Positions 50,358 to 59,770 of a stretch of DNA of 64,000 bases are shown piece after piece (within the stretch, counting starts at the first letter, position 1; each line of letters starts with the position of its first letter). Source of the DNA: Absicoccus intestinalis (GTDB taxonomy: Bacteria; Bacillota_I; Bacilli_A; Erysipelotrichales; Erysipelotrichaceae); the NCBI RefSeq assembly GCF_033971885.1, contig NZ_JALBUS010000002.1, positions 138,954 to 202,953 of the forward strand. The letters are read 5' to 3'. The notes below the pieces were generated by a model. It was not told the DNA's origin, searched no databases, and saw nothing but the letters and a program-made list of their open reading frames with translations. The translations under genes were made by a program, and so were the position numbers.

Positions 50358-51809
50358 GATTCGCGTATCACACCAAGAACGACTTTCTTGGACAATATCT
50401 TGGAGCTCATGAAACGAATGAATCAAACGACAAGGATCATATGCCAATAATTCCTTTTTTTCCGATGAATACGCACTAAACGCAATGGAATAAGCTGCCA
50501 TATTGCGCGCCGCTTGTACATCTTGACAAGTATCTCCTACATAAATTAAATCATCATGGCCCACATTTAAAACATCACAAGCTGCAACCAAACCAGAAGC
50601 ACTCGGCTTTGGTTTTGGCATATTTTCAGCACCAATGACACAATCCACACAAGAATCGATTCCCATCAAATTCAGATCAATTTCGATCAAATTGGTGGTT
50701 TTATTGGAAACCACCCCAATAAAATACCCATTGTCATGTAGGTATTGAAGTGTATCTTCAACCCCGGGAATCGGCATGATCATTTGTGAGGCATATTTTT
50801 CATATAAAGCATCATACATTTCATGAATCGTATGACCATCTTCATTTGGGAAATATTTCTTTATCGTAGCATCTACCGTAGGTCCTAAAAAAGAATCTTT
50901 TTGAGCTTGGGTCAATGGAATATCCGGACGATATTTTTCAAAGATATCCGTCCAAATTTGCGAAACACAAGCTTTGCTTGAAGAAATGGTACCATCCACA
51001 TCCAATAAGATCACCGGTTTGTGATACCATCCAAAAATACGATGAAAAATGCCTTTTAAACCCAACAGGCCAATGACAATGGCCACGATGGAAATGATCT
51101 GGGCCATTCGAAAAGAACCAATCATCAAAGAATCCGAACGCATTCCTTCGACGATGAAACGCGTAATGCCATACCAAACACAATACATGAATCCACAATC
51201 TCCACGATGTCGATACAATTTCTTTCGACCAATGGTAGAAATTAAAAGAAAACCGATGAGATTCAAACAACTTTCATATAAAAAAGTAGGTTGACGATAA
51301 TATCCATCAATCAACATTTGATTCTTGATAAAGGAAGGGAAATATCGATAATACGAAGCGGATACAATTTGTCCATAGGCTTCTTGATTCGCAAAATTGC
51401 CCCATCGACCAAAAGCTTGTGCCAACAAAACATTGGGCATGATCAGATCAAACATACGCAAAAAAGAAACATGGTGGCGATGAAAATAGTACAGGCTAAA
51501 TAACAACCCCGCAATGATACCACCATGAATGGCTAGTCCACCATGCCATATCGCAATGATTTCTTCCACATGGTGCGAATAATACCCCCATTGAAAGATC
51601 ACATAATAGATTCGTGCACCCAAAATACCAATCAATAATAAAGGAAATAAATAGTCTTCCAATAAAGCACTGGCATATCCCCATTTTTGAATGGTTCTTT
51701 GACAGAGTATATAAGCCAGCAAAGCCCCTGTCAAAATACATACGGCATACCAAGTAATATGGAGTGTTCCAAAGGACACGAATATTTTTGAACTAGGAAA
51801 AAACTGCAT
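50352..51809 (-). CDS. lgt: Lgt-PpaX fusion: prolipoprotein diacylglyceryl transferase joined to a HAD phosphatase
   Basis: A single 485-residue frame. Residues 1-262 are Lgt: seven helices, HGGLAIHGGIIAG (catalytic His), the Lgt signature GRWGNFANQEAYG, and YGITRFIVEGMR. Residues about 267-485 are a HAD phosphatase: ILLDVDGTISSS (nucleophile and acid Asp), VVSNKTT, KPKPS and YVGDTCQDVQAA, so all four motifs are intact. It most resembles PpaX, the pyrophosphatase encoded near hprK and lgt in Bacillus. Lgt transfers diacylglyceryl to prolipoprotein Cys; PpaX removes the PPi produced by HPrK/P. The gene starts 3 nt after the hprK stop. The HAD part should face the cytoplasm. Confidence 0.9.
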   Translation of the reverse strand: MQFFPSSKIFVSFGTLHITWYAVCILTGALLAYILCQRTIQKWGYASALLEDYLFPLLLIGILGARIYYVIFQWGYYSHHVEEIIAIWHGGLAIHGGIIAGLLFSLYYFHRHHVSFLRMFDLIMPNVLLAQAFGRWGNFANQEAYGQIVSASYYRYFPSFIKNQMLIDGYYRQPTFLYESCLNLIGFLLISTIGRKKLYRHRGDCGFMYCVWYGITRFIVEGMRSDSLMIGSFRMAQIISIVAIVIGLLGLKGIFHRIFGWYHKPVILLDVDGTISSSKACVSQIWTDIFEKYRPDIPLTQAQKDSFLGPTVDATIKKYFPNEDGHTIHEMYDALYEKYASQMIMPIPGVEDTLQYLHDNGYFIGVVSNKTTNLIEIDLNLMGIDSCVDCVIGAENMPKPKPSASGLVAACDVLNVGHDDLIYVGDTCQDVQAARNMAAYSIAFSAYSSEKKELLAYDPCRLIHSFHELQDIVQESRSWCDTRIW

Positions 51810-51812
51810 AAC

Positions 51813-52760
51813 TCACGCATCATCCTCTTCTTCTTTATTTTTTTCAATTTGCGCAATCACACGCTGCTCAAATTCTTTCGCAGAATCAATACCATTTTGC
51901 ATCAATAAATAATTTGTGACTGCTGTTTCAATAATTGTCGACATTGGCCGTCCAGAACTCACTGGAATCCGTTGTTTTAAGATCTTAACGCCAAATATTT
52001 CCGTATATTCTTTCTTTTCAATACCCACACGATCATATTGGACTGAATCTTTAAATGGTTCCAAAACTAAATGCAAGCGTATTTGTGCTTGGGGCGAAAA
52101 AGAACTGACGCCATACATACGTGTAACATCGATGACTCCAATACCACGCATTTCCATATATCCTTGTAGTAATTCGGGACATCGACCAATCAAACCATTA
52201 TGGATATGATAACAATCCACCCGATCATCCGCAATGATCTGATGTCCTTTTTTGACCAATTCCAAAGCAATTTCACTTTTTCCCATACCAGAACGCCCCG
52301 TGATCAAGACACCCACGCCAAATATACGCATGAGCTCACCATGAATGATCATGGATTCAGCCAATCGTTCATCTAAATAATTCGTCACATTGATGATTGC
52401 TTGTGAAGTATTGACATTTGTTGTGAAAACAGGAAAATTCTTTCGCTGCGCAATATCGATCAAAGATTCCGGTACCGATTGTTCATGACACACAACAATG
52501 GCCGGTGTTTCATCACTGGTTAAAAATTCAAAAGCCCGTCGCTGCGAAACTTGATCCATTTCTTCTTCAATATATTTACTTTCTTTTTCACCGATGATCA
52601 CCAATCGTTTGGTCATCGAATCAGGAAAATAACCAGCCAACTCCAATCCCGGACGATTAGTATCTGCTACTTTGACAGGTCGATTGAAAGCTTCTTGTTC
52701 GCCAACAACAACTTTCCAATGAAATTTTTCCGCTAAATCTCTGACTGTGACTTTATTCAT
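51813..52760 (-). CDS. hprK: HPr kinase/phosphorylase
   Basis: A 315-residue bifunctional regulator. The N-terminal domain (about 1-130) is followed by the kinase domain with Walker A GRSGMGKS and HPrK signature EMRGIGVIDVTRMYGVSS. It phosphorylates HPr on Ser46 with ATP or PPi when glycolytic intermediates are high, and removes the phosphate by phosphorolysis releasing PPi; this drives CcpA-type catabolite control. It overlaps uvrA by 8 bp and is followed by the lgt-ppaX fusion. The C-terminus is acidic (KNKEEEDDA). Confidence 0.96.
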   Translation of the reverse strand: MNKVTVRDLAEKFHWKVVVGEQEAFNRPVKVADTNRPGLELAGYFPDSMTKRLVIIGEKESKYIEEEMDQVSQRRAFEFLTSDETPAIVVCHEQSVPESLIDIAQRKNFPVFTTNVNTSQAIINVTNYLDERLAESMIIHGELMRIFGVGVLITGRSGMGKSEIALELVKKGHQIIADDRVDCYHIHNGLIGRCPELLQGYMEMRGIGVIDVTRMYGVSSFSPQAQIRLHLVLEPFKDSVQYDRVGIEKKEYTEIFGVKILKQRIPVSSGRPMSTIIETAVTNYLLMQNGIDSAKEFEQRVIAQIEKNKEEEDDA

Positions 52761-55584
52761 AGTGGCCTCTTTCTAACAACGGCTTTAAATACTGACCGGT
52801 ATAACTGGATTCCACTTGGGCAACTTGTTCCGGTGTACCTGTACAAACAACCGTTCCACCTTGATCGCCCCCTTCAGGACCCATGTCAATTAACCAATCC
52901 GCACATTTCACAACATCTAGATTGTGTTCAATTACTAATACTGTATCACCATGATCAACTAAACGTTGTAAAACATCAATTAATTTTTTTACATCATCAC
53001 TATGTAAACCCGTTGTCGGTTCATCCAACACGTATAATGTTTTGCCCGTAGGCTTTTTTTGCAGCTCACTCGCCAATTTGACACGTTGTGCTTCACCACC
53101 ACTTAAAGTCGTTGCCGATTGCCCCAATTTGATATAAGACAACCCTACATCCGATAAGGTTTGGAGCTTATGTTTGATTTTGGATACAGAATCAAAAAAA
53201 GTCACAGCCTCATCGACAGTCATATCTAAAACATCGGCAATCGATTTTCCTTTGTATTTGACTTGTAACGTTTCTTCATTGTATCGTGTCCCATCGCATT
53301 GATCGCATTTTACATAGACATCGGGTAAAAATTGCATCGATATTTTTAAAATACCATCCCCTTGACAAGCTTCACACCGTCCCCCTTTCACATTGAAAGA
53401 AAAACGACTTTTATCATATCCTAATAATTTTGCTTCTTTGGTTTGCGCAAATAGAGTACGAATATCATCAAAGACACCCGTATAAGTGGCTGGATTGGAG
53501 CGTGGCGTCCGACCGATCGGATCTTGCGAAATTTCAACCAATTTATCGATGTTTTCTAATCCTTTGATGGCTTTGACCTTGCCCGGTTGTACATGTGCTT
53601 TTCCCAACGTATGTTGGATACCATGCGTCAATACTTCGGTTACCAAAGAACTCTTGCCCGAACCCGATACCCCCGTCACTACAGTAAACGTACCTAATTT
53701 TAAATCAACGGTCACTTTCTTTAAATTATTTTGTTGGGCTTGGACAATACGAATTTTTTTACCATTGCCTTTTCGTCTTTTTTTCGGAATCGGAATATAT
53801 TTACGACCACTCAAATAGGCACCGGTTAAGGAATTCGGATTGGCCATCACTTCTTCGGGTGTACCGGCAGCAACGATCGTTCCTCCATGAATGCCCGCAC
53901 CCGGACCCACATCGACAATATAATCGGACGCACGCATCGTATCTTCATCATGTTCCACAACGATCAAGGTGTTTCCTAGATCCCGCATTTCTTTTAAAGA
54001 ATGGATCAACTTATCATTATCTCGTTGATGTAAACCAATACTTGGTTCATCCAATACATACATGACACCCGTCAGTTTGGAACCAATTTGCGTAGCCAAG
54101 CGAATTCGTTGGGCCTCACCACCACTCAAAGAACCGGCCAAACGATCAAGAGTCATATAGCCTAGACCCACATGATCCAAAAACTCTAATCGATTGGATA
54201 TTTCTTTTACAATTAATTGGGCAATATTGGCTTGCATATCATTCAATTCCAAATGATCCATGAATTGTCGGGCTTCTTGAATGCTCATTTGCGTAAATTC
54301 ATAGATATTTTTACCTTGTATTTGTACCGAAAGAGCTTGTTCATTCAAACGAGCACCTTTACAAGTCGGACATTCTTGATCGGAAATAAAGGAGCCATAC
54401 CATTCTCTGGAAAATGCCGATCCGGTTTCACGATAGCGTCGTTCGATCATTGGGCAAACACCTTCAATATATTCCAATTTGGTTTGGGTAATGCCTGAAC
54501 GAGAATGTAACGTATACGCAATAGCTACATCCGAACCATATAAGATATAGTTCAACTCCTTTTTCTTGAGTTTCTTTAAGGGCAGGTCTTTATCAATTTC
54601 ATAATATTGCATCAAAGCATCGATACGCTGCCATTCCAGGTTTTCACTATTCACAATATTTTTATAATATCGAATTCCGCCTTCATTGATACTTTTATCC
54701 CAATCTGGAATCAACAAATCCAAGTCTACTTTTTGCGTGATCCCTAACCCGTTACATGTTGGACAAGCACCAAAAGGGGCATTAAAAGAAAACAAGCGTG
54801 GTTCTAATTTGGGAACTGAAAAGCCACAAATCTTACAAGCATAGTTACTAGAAAACAAAGTCTCACCATCCGGTGTCATACAGATGGCCAATCCATCGCT
54901 TAATTTTAAAGCGGTTTCTAAGGAATCATAAAAACGCGAACGATTGTCTTTACGAATAATGCGGTCAACGACAACATCAATGGAATGTTTTTTGTTTTTT
55001 TCCAGATCATCCATCTCTTCGATATATTTGATTTCGCCATCGACGCGAACACGTACATATCCTTCTTTTCCAAGATCGTTCAATAAATCTTTATGCATTC
55101 CTTTTTTTCCTGAAACGACCGGACTTAAAATAGTACAACGCGTACCTTCGGGTAATTCCATGATCTTATCGACCATTTCTTTGATCGTATTTCCTGTGAT
55201 AGGAATATGGTGATGCGGACAATAGGGCGTTCCTACTCGTGCATATAACAGTCGCAAATAATCATAAATTTCCGTGGATGTACCAACGGTTGAACGTGGA
55301 TTATTGGATGTGGTCTTTTGATCAATCGCAATGGCTGGTGATAAACCTGAAATTTCATCCACATCTGGTTTTTCACTATTGCCTAAAAATTGACGCGCAT
55401 AACTGGATAAACTTTCCATGTATCGGCGTTGTCCTTCTGCATAGATCGTATCAAAAGCCAAAGATGATTTGCCAGAACCCGAAACCCCTGTCAGGATTAC
55501 AAACTGATCTTTGGGAATTTTCACATTGATATTTTTTAAATTATTTTCACGAGCTCCTTTGATATCTATATATTTTTGTGCCAT
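52753..55584 (-). CDS. uvrA: UvrA, excinuclease ABC subunit A
   Basis: A 943-residue tandem ABC ATPase of nucleotide excision repair. First Walker A GVSGSGKSSLAF (about 32), zinc finger C-x-x-C near 253 and 280, first signature LSGGEAQRIRLA (about 490); second Walker A GVSGSGKSSLV (about 640), second zinc finger CEACQGDG / CDQCDGTRY, second signature LSGGEAQRVKLA (about 830). It finds DNA damage with UvrB, whose gene is outside the window. AAGGGGGAT precedes the ATG. First gene of uvrA-hprK-lgt/ppaX. Confidence 0.97.
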   Translation of the reverse strand: MAQKYIDIKGARENNLKNINVKIPKDQFVILTGVSGSGKSSLAFDTIYAEGQRRYMESLSSYARQFLGNSEKPDVDEISGLSPAIAIDQKTTSNNPRSTVGTSTEIYDYLRLLYARVGTPYCPHHHIPITGNTIKEMVDKIMELPEGTRCTILSPVVSGKKGMHKDLLNDLGKEGYVRVRVDGEIKYIEEMDDLEKNKKHSIDVVVDRIIRKDNRSRFYDSLETALKLSDGLAICMTPDGETLFSSNYACKICGFSVPKLEPRLFSFNAPFGACPTCNGLGITQKVDLDLLIPDWDKSINEGGIRYYKNIVNSENLEWQRIDALMQYYEIDKDLPLKKLKKKELNYILYGSDVAIAYTLHSRSGITQTKLEYIEGVCPMIERRYRETGSAFSREWYGSFISDQECPTCKGARLNEQALSVQIQGKNIYEFTQMSIQEARQFMDHLELNDMQANIAQLIVKEISNRLEFLDHVGLGYMTLDRLAGSLSGGEAQRIRLATQIGSKLTGVMYVLDEPSIGLHQRDNDKLIHSLKEMRDLGNTLIVVEHDEDTMRASDYIVDVGPGAGIHGGTIVAAGTPEEVMANPNSLTGAYLSGRKYIPIPKKRRKGNGKKIRIVQAQQNNLKKVTVDLKLGTFTVVTGVSGSGKSSLVTEVLTHGIQHTLGKAHVQPGKVKAIKGLENIDKLVEISQDPIGRTPRSNPATYTGVFDDIRTLFAQTKEAKLLGYDKSRFSFNVKGGRCEACQGDGILKISMQFLPDVYVKCDQCDGTRYNEETLQVKYKGKSIADVLDMTVDEAVTFFDSVSKIKHKLQTLSDVGLSYIKLGQSATTLSGGEAQRVKLASELQKKPTGKTLYVLDEPTTGLHSDDVKKLIDVLQRLVDHGDTVLVIEHNLDVVKCADWLIDMGPEGGDQGGTVVCTGTPEQVAQVESSYTGQYLKPLLERGHYE

Positions 55585-55619
55585 GGTACATCCCCCTTCT
55601 TTCGCGACTCATTATAACG

Positions 55620-55646
55620 AAAAAAGATGGATACTTCCATCTTTTT
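55620..55646 (-). terminator. Terminator of ruvAB
   Basis: Reverse strand AAAAAGATGGA / TCCATCTTTTT with loop AGTA, then T run; A-rich on the other side. Confidence 0.88.
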
Positions 55647-56655
55647 ACTCAAAGAGATCTTGTTGATAACGGATATGTAAATGTTCATATGCCTTGTGCG
55701 TAGCAATACGACCACGCGGCGTCCGATTGATGAAACCAATTTGAAGTAAATAGGGTTCATACACATCTTCAATGGTGCTTGGTTCTTCACCAATACTGGA
55801 AGCAATGGCTTCCAATCCCACTGGACCCCCGCGAAAACGTTCAATGATTCCTCGTAAATATTTGTGGTCGACTCGATCCAATCCCAAATGATCCACTTGT
55901 AGACGATCCAGTGCTTGTTTGGCAATATCTAAGGAAATGACTCCTTCATTATAGACTTGGGCAAAATCACGTACTCGACGGAATAGGCGATTAGCAATAC
56001 GTGGTGTGCCACGTGAACGCAAAGCAATTTCATTGACAGCCTCTTTTTCACAAGTTGTGTTCATAACACGGCTGGTCCGTGCCACAATTTGTGACAGTTC
56101 TTCTAAAGAATAGTATTCCAGTTGACTAGTGATCCCAAAACGATCGCGTAAAGGCGCGCTTAAATCACCCGCACGCGTTGTTGCTCCCACTAAAGTAAAG
56201 GGCGGAAGATCCAATCGAATCGAATGGGTCGTGGCACTGTCTTTGCCCACGACAATATCCAGACAATAATCTTCCATGGCGGGGTAAAGCACTTCTTCCA
56301 CTTGTTTGGGTAAGCGATGGATCTCATCAATAAACAATACATCACCAGGTTCCAAAGTCGATAAAATAGCGGCAAGATCCCCACTTTTTTCAATGGAAGG
56401 CCCCGATGTTGTTTTTAGATTGCCATGCATCTCATTGGCCAAGATATAGGCCAATGTGGTTTTTCCTAGTCCCGGTGGACCATAGAGCAACACGTGATCC
56501 AATGCTTCATTTCGTTGTTTGGCAGCATTGATAAAAACAGATAAATTTGCCTTTAAAGTCTTTTGACCAATATATTCATCCAAGGTTTGGGGACGTAAAC
56601 TGACTTCAATCGTATCTTGTTCTTGAAGTTGTGCATCCATTGTTCTTGTATTCAA
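55645..56655 (-). CDS. ruvB: RuvB, Holliday junction branch-migration ATPase
   Basis: A 336-residue AAA+ motor. RPQTLDEYIGQ at the start, Walker A GPPGLGKTTLA, Walker B VLFIDEIHRL, sensor LVGATTRAGDLSAPLRDRFG and a winged-helix C-terminus ending RTPRGR. Start at a TTG codon (56655): GAGGA lies 7 nt before it, while the next in-frame ATG (56640) has no ribosome site. It follows ruvA by 15 nt; ruvC is absent, as in most Firmicutes. Confidence 0.95.
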   Translation of the reverse strand: MNTRTMDAQLQEQDTIEVSLRPQTLDEYIGQKTLKANLSVFINAAKQRNEALDHVLLYGPPGLGKTTLAYILANEMHGNLKTTSGPSIEKSGDLAAILSTLEPGDVLFIDEIHRLPKQVEEVLYPAMEDYCLDIVVGKDSATTHSIRLDLPPFTLVGATTRAGDLSAPLRDRFGITSQLEYYSLEELSQIVARTSRVMNTTCEKEAVNEIALRSRGTPRIANRLFRRVRDFAQVYNEGVISLDIAKQALDRLQVDHLGLDRVDHKYLRGIIERFRGGPVGLEAIASSIGEEPSTIEDVYEPYLLQIGFINRTPRGRIATHKAYEHLHIRYQQDLFE

Positions 56656-56670
56656 TAAGATTCCTCATTT

Positions 56671-57240
56671 CTATTGTGTTGCGAGAAGACGCAATGCTTT
56701 TTGTAACATTTGTTCGGTGGTCAGATCTTGATTGGCCAATTCTTTTTTGATCGTTTGCAATTGATTGGCTTTATAGCCTAAACTGATCAAAGCTTCCTGG
56801 GTCTCTTTCCATGCTGGATCATCCATGCTGGCATCTTCTTTTTCAATCGAAACAAATTTACCTTTTAGATCCAACACGATTTGACTGGCCGTTTTCGCAC
56901 CAATACCGGGTAACGATTTCAAGCGTTGGACATCATCCTTTTCGATTGCTTCAATCATTTGTGAACCTGAAATGGCTGATAAAATATTTAATGCGCTTTT
57001 CGGACCAATGCCCCGGACATTGATCAGGCGCATAAATACTTCATAATCTTCTTCTTTTTCAAAACCAAATAAGAGAATGGCATCTTCCCGTACATATTGA
57101 TAGGTATATAAAAATAAGTCTTTACCCAAGTGGACCGTTTCAGGTCGACTTACATAAATTTCATAGCCAATACCTTGTACATCCACAACGATGGTTTCTG
57201 TTCGGATCAATCGTACGGTTCCTTGAATAAATGCGATCAT
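56671..57240 (-). CDS. ruvA: RuvA, Holliday junction DNA-binding protein
   Basis: A 189-residue protein: OB-fold (about 1-62, FIQGTVRLI), tandem helix-hairpin-helix (LINVRGIGPKSALNIL, LKSLPGIGAKTASQIVLDL) and a C-terminal RuvB-binding domain (about 140-189). RuvA tetramers hold the four-way junction while RuvB pumps DNA. AAGGAG precedes the ATG. The intergenic region to the divergent HD gene holds an 8-2-8 palindrome. Confidence 0.95.
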   Translation of the reverse strand: MIAFIQGTVRLIRTETIVVDVQGIGYEIYVSRPETVHLGKDLFLYTYQYVREDAILLFGFEKEEDYEVFMRLINVRGIGPKSALNILSAISGSQMIEAIEKDDVQRLKSLPGIGAKTASQIVLDLKGKFVSIEKEDASMDDPAWKETQEALISLGYKANQLQTIKKELANQDLTTEQMLQKALRLLATQ

Positions 57241-57299
57241 ATTTCTTGCTCCTTAATAGCTTCATTATATCATTATACTTACAAATTATGTGAAATTGT

Positions 57300-57317
57300 C
57301 AATTTACTTGTAAATTG
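57300..57317. promoter_or_regulatory. Perfect palindrome over the -35 of the HD gene
   Basis: CAATTTAC-TT-GTAAATTG, an 8-2-8 inverted repeat covering the -35 TTGTAA (57308-57313). It does not match the CGAAC...GTTCG of Firmicute LexA. An unknown repressor is likely. Confidence 0.6.
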
Positions 57318-57336
57318 AAATAAAAGTGATTATACT
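57308..57336 (+). promoter_or_regulatory. Promoter of the HD hydrolase gene
   Basis: -35 TTGTAA (57308-57313), 17-bp spacer, -10 TATACT (57331-57336). Confidence 0.75.
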
Positions 57337-57365
57337 TTTCTCGATCTTAACAAAGAGGGGTATAA

Positions 57366-57875
57366 ATGGAAAGAAACAAAATTAAACCGTTAACACAAAC
57401 ACAAAAAGAGTTTTTAGCTTATAGTAAAGGAATTGCCGATTCCGATTTAATGAATCAAGAGCGTAATTTCACTCAACATCGTGGTACAACTGTTTATGAA
57501 CATTCCATTGGTGTAGCGTACACCAGTTACTTTATTGCGAAACATATGCCTTTTTCTTTTCGAGAAGCATCCTTGGTCAAAGGTGCATTATTACATGATT
57601 ATTTTTTATATGACTGGCATGAAAAAGATGATTCGCATAAATGGCATGGTTTCTGTCATCCGCGCATCGCGATGAATAAAGCCAATGAGGATTATGGAAT
57701 CAATCCAGTGGAAGCCAACATCATTCATCGTCATATGTTCCCTTTAACACCGATTCCACCCAAATATAAAGAAAGCTATTTGGTTTCGATCATGGATAAA
57801 GTTTGTGCCATTGGCGAAATGTTGAATATTCGTTATTTATCAAAATCCATGCGAATTGAATTGGGTCTGGATTAG
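57366..57875 (+). CDS. HD-domain phosphohydrolase
   Basis: A 169-residue HD protein. The metal motif is H (VYEHSIGVAYTS) ... HD (GALLHDYFLYDWH), with further His in FCHPRIAM and IIHRHMFP and the last Asp in SIMDKVCAI. Family members hydrolyse nucleotides or phosphodiesters; the substrate is unknown. The extra His (HRHMFP) is typical of the small 'HDIG-like' cytoplasmic group found widely in Firmicutes. GAGGGG precedes the ATG. Single gene, divergent from ruvA, under a palindrome-covered promoter. Confidence 0.85.
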   Translation: MERNKIKPLTQTQKEFLAYSKGIADSDLMNQERNFTQHRGTTVYEHSIGVAYTSYFIAKHMPFSFREASLVKGALLHDYFLYDWHEKDDSHKWHGFCHPRIAMNKANEDYGINPVEANIIHRHMFPLTPIPPKYKESYLVSIMDKVCAIGEMLNIRYLSKSMRIELGLD

Positions 57876-57877
57876 AT

Positions 57878-57917
57878 AAAAATACCAACAGAATGAAATC
57901 TGTTGGTATTTTTTTAT
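57878..57917. terminator. Bidirectional terminator
   Basis: A 15-bp stem AAAAATACCAACAGA / TCTGTTGGTATTTTT with loop ATGAAA, between converging genes. Confidence 0.92.
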
Positions 57918-58522
57918 TAGAATTCTTTTTTATTCATGATGCGAATACTTAAGCAGCGGGAAATTCCATATCCTATGACACTAAGAAACAGAAAGATTCC
58001 TAACCATAAAGTATTCGATAGATGCATCGAAGCAAACACTTTTGTTAGTTTGGCAATCAATAGGAAAAAACCACCAAAGATCAAAAACATCACAATGCGA
58101 CTTTTTTCCATACCAAATTTCAAACGAATTGGAATAAGGATCGATTGAACCATGACCATTGCACAAGCAATCATGATCATATGTCCATAGGTATCTGTTG
58201 TATTTGGTACCTTACCCAATAGAATCATCAACAAATCAATCAACAAACAACCACCCCATAAAAAAACCAACATAAAACGATATTTTTCAATCACATAGTC
58301 TTTTCGTGAAATGGGCAACGTAAATAGAAATGTATAGCCATGATCCAATTCATCATAACTGATTGAACTTTGGGTAAAAAAGGAAAGAATGGCAGGAAAA
58401 AAAGTAAGGATGAAATCGGGATCATCCGACCATAACGATCCAATCGATAGTAAGACGACCATGATGAAATAATATTTTTGTAGATAGATATATTGTAGGT
58501 CTTTGATCCAGAGTCCCTTCAT
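57917..58522 (-). CDS. ABC-2-type permease of the GntR-controlled transporter
   Basis: A 201-residue membrane protein with about five or six helices and the ABC-2 permease feel (IKDLQYIYLQKYYFI..., SSISYDELDHGYTFLFTLPISRKDYVIEKY). The tract TLPISRKDYVIEKY is common in Firmicute ABC-2 permeases. It overlaps the ATPase gene by 4 bp (ATGA) and is the last gene of gntR-ATPase-permease. Such YtrA-type systems often deal with cell-envelope antibiotics; the cargo is unknown. Confidence 0.82.
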   Translation of the reverse strand: MKGLWIKDLQYIYLQKYYFIMVVLLSIGSLWSDDPDFILTFFPAILSFFTQSSISYDELDHGYTFLFTLPISRKDYVIEKYRFMLVFLWGGCLLIDLLMILLGKVPNTTDTYGHMIMIACAMVMVQSILIPIRLKFGMEKSRIVMFLIFGGFFLLIAKLTKVFASMHLSNTLWLGIFLFLSVIGYGISRCLSIRIMNKKEF

Positions 58523-59376
58523 ATTTTTTCTCCTTTTGTCATCAAGACAAGTATGGTTTCAATGGATGCCTTTTCCATGACAACTTCTGGTGCATTTTCA
58601 ACATAATATTGTCTTTCATTGGTCAAACATTGAAAGCCATAGTCCTCTTTTTTTACCCGCAGAAGATAGGACGTATCAAGCTTTTGGTATTGTCCTTCAT
58701 TGACTTTTAAGATAGCGTATTCATCCAATAGCACATCGGTATCTTCATGAAGCAGGATCTGTCCTTCATCGATCAAATATATATCGTCGCAAAGTTGTTC
58801 CAGATCATTCGATATATGAGAACTCATCAAGATTGCTCCTTGTTCTTGTTTTTCCATAAACATTCTTAAAAGATCTAAGATTTCTTCACGGGCCATCACA
58901 TCCAATCCTGCTGTTGGTTCATCTAAGATCAATAATTGGGCTTTGTGAGATATCGCAATCAATACTTTTAATTTGGCTTTCATGCCAGTGGAAAAATCTT
59001 TGATCTTCTTATCCATAGGCAAATGAAAATGATGTGCCTGATGGATAAAAAAATCTCGATCAAAGACGGTATATATATTTTGTAAGATGGGAAGGATTTG
59101 TGAAATGGTTAAATATTCACTCATTCCCGTATCGGGAAGGACAACGCCCAGAGCATTTCGATCGTTGGCTTGTATTTGACGGATATTCTTTTCCCATAAT
59201 GTGATCGTTCCGCCATCTATAGCAATCAATCCCAAAATACTTTTAAATAAGGTTGTTTTCCCCGCTCCATTCTTGCCAATCAAGCCTGTGATATGACCAG
59301 CTTCCACTTGTAACGAACAACGTAAAGCAAACGAACCATATCGTTTTTGTACTTGGTCTACTTTTAAAACTTCCAT
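58519..59376 (-). CDS. ABC transporter ATPase of the GntR-controlled system
   Basis: A 285-residue ATPase. Walker A GKNGAGKTTLF (about 35), signature FSTGMKAKLK in place of LSGGQ, Walker B LLILDEPTAGLD, and switch-region H in MSSHISND. The S-T-G-M signature and the roughly 60-residue C-terminal extension are typical of ABC-2 exporters of the BcrA/YtrB group. It follows gntR by 3 nt and overlaps the permease. Works as a dimer with the permease downstream. Confidence 0.9.
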   Translation of the reverse strand: MEVLKVDQVQKRYGSFALRCSLQVEAGHITGLIGKNGAGKTTLFKSILGLIAIDGGTITLWEKNIRQIQANDRNALGVVLPDTGMSEYLTISQILPILQNIYTVFDRDFFIHQAHHFHLPMDKKIKDFSTGMKAKLKVLIAISHKAQLLILDEPTAGLDVMAREEILDLLRMFMEKQEQGAILMSSHISNDLEQLCDDIYLIDEGQILLHEDTDVLLDEYAILKVNEGQYQKLDTSYLLRVKKEDYGFQCLTNERQYYVENAPEVVMEKASIETILVLMTKGEKI

Positions 59377-59379
59377 ACA

Positions 59380-59751
59380 TCAATCCTCCAATAACACATC
59401 CAACAAGTCTTTGAGCTCTTCATGTGAAAAACCAAATCGTTTTCCTTTTTGAATCACTTTTTCTAAGTCGGATTCCAATTCTTTTCTTTGATCTTCTAAC
59501 AACAATTCGGTATTGGTTACCGTTACATAGGTTCCTTTTCCATGAATCGTTACCGTAAATCCTTCATGATCCAAGGTATCATATGCTTTTTTAACCGTTA
59601 AAGCACTAATTTTTAATGTTCTGGATAAGGAACGTACCGATGGCAAGGCATCATTTTCTTGTAGTTCGCCATTTCGAATCATGGTCTTGACTTGATCCAC
59701 AATTTGTTCATAAATAGGAATCATCAAAGATGTATTGATAATAATAGGCAT
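59380..59751 (-). CDS. GntR-family regulator, YtrA subfamily
   Basis: A 123-residue regulator with a GntR winged helix (about 5-75, PIYEQIVDQVKTMIRNGEL, LPSVRSLSRTLKISALTVKKAYDTL) and only about 45 residues of helical tail, the YtrA layout. It heads an operon with an ABC ATPase and permease. The start at 59751 (MPIIINTS) follows AAGGAG; an in-frame ATG at 59802 lies upstream of the promoter and is rejected. A 7-3-7 inverted repeat inside its promoter spacer is the evident operator. Confidence 0.92.
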   Translation of the reverse strand: MPIIINTSLMIPIYEQIVDQVKTMIRNGELQENDALPSVRSLSRTLKISALTVKKAYDTLDHEGFTVTIHGKGTYVTVTNTELLLEDQRKELESDLEKVIQKGKRFGFSHEELKDLLDVLLED

Positions 59752-59770
59752 AGGGCTCCTTTCATATAAC

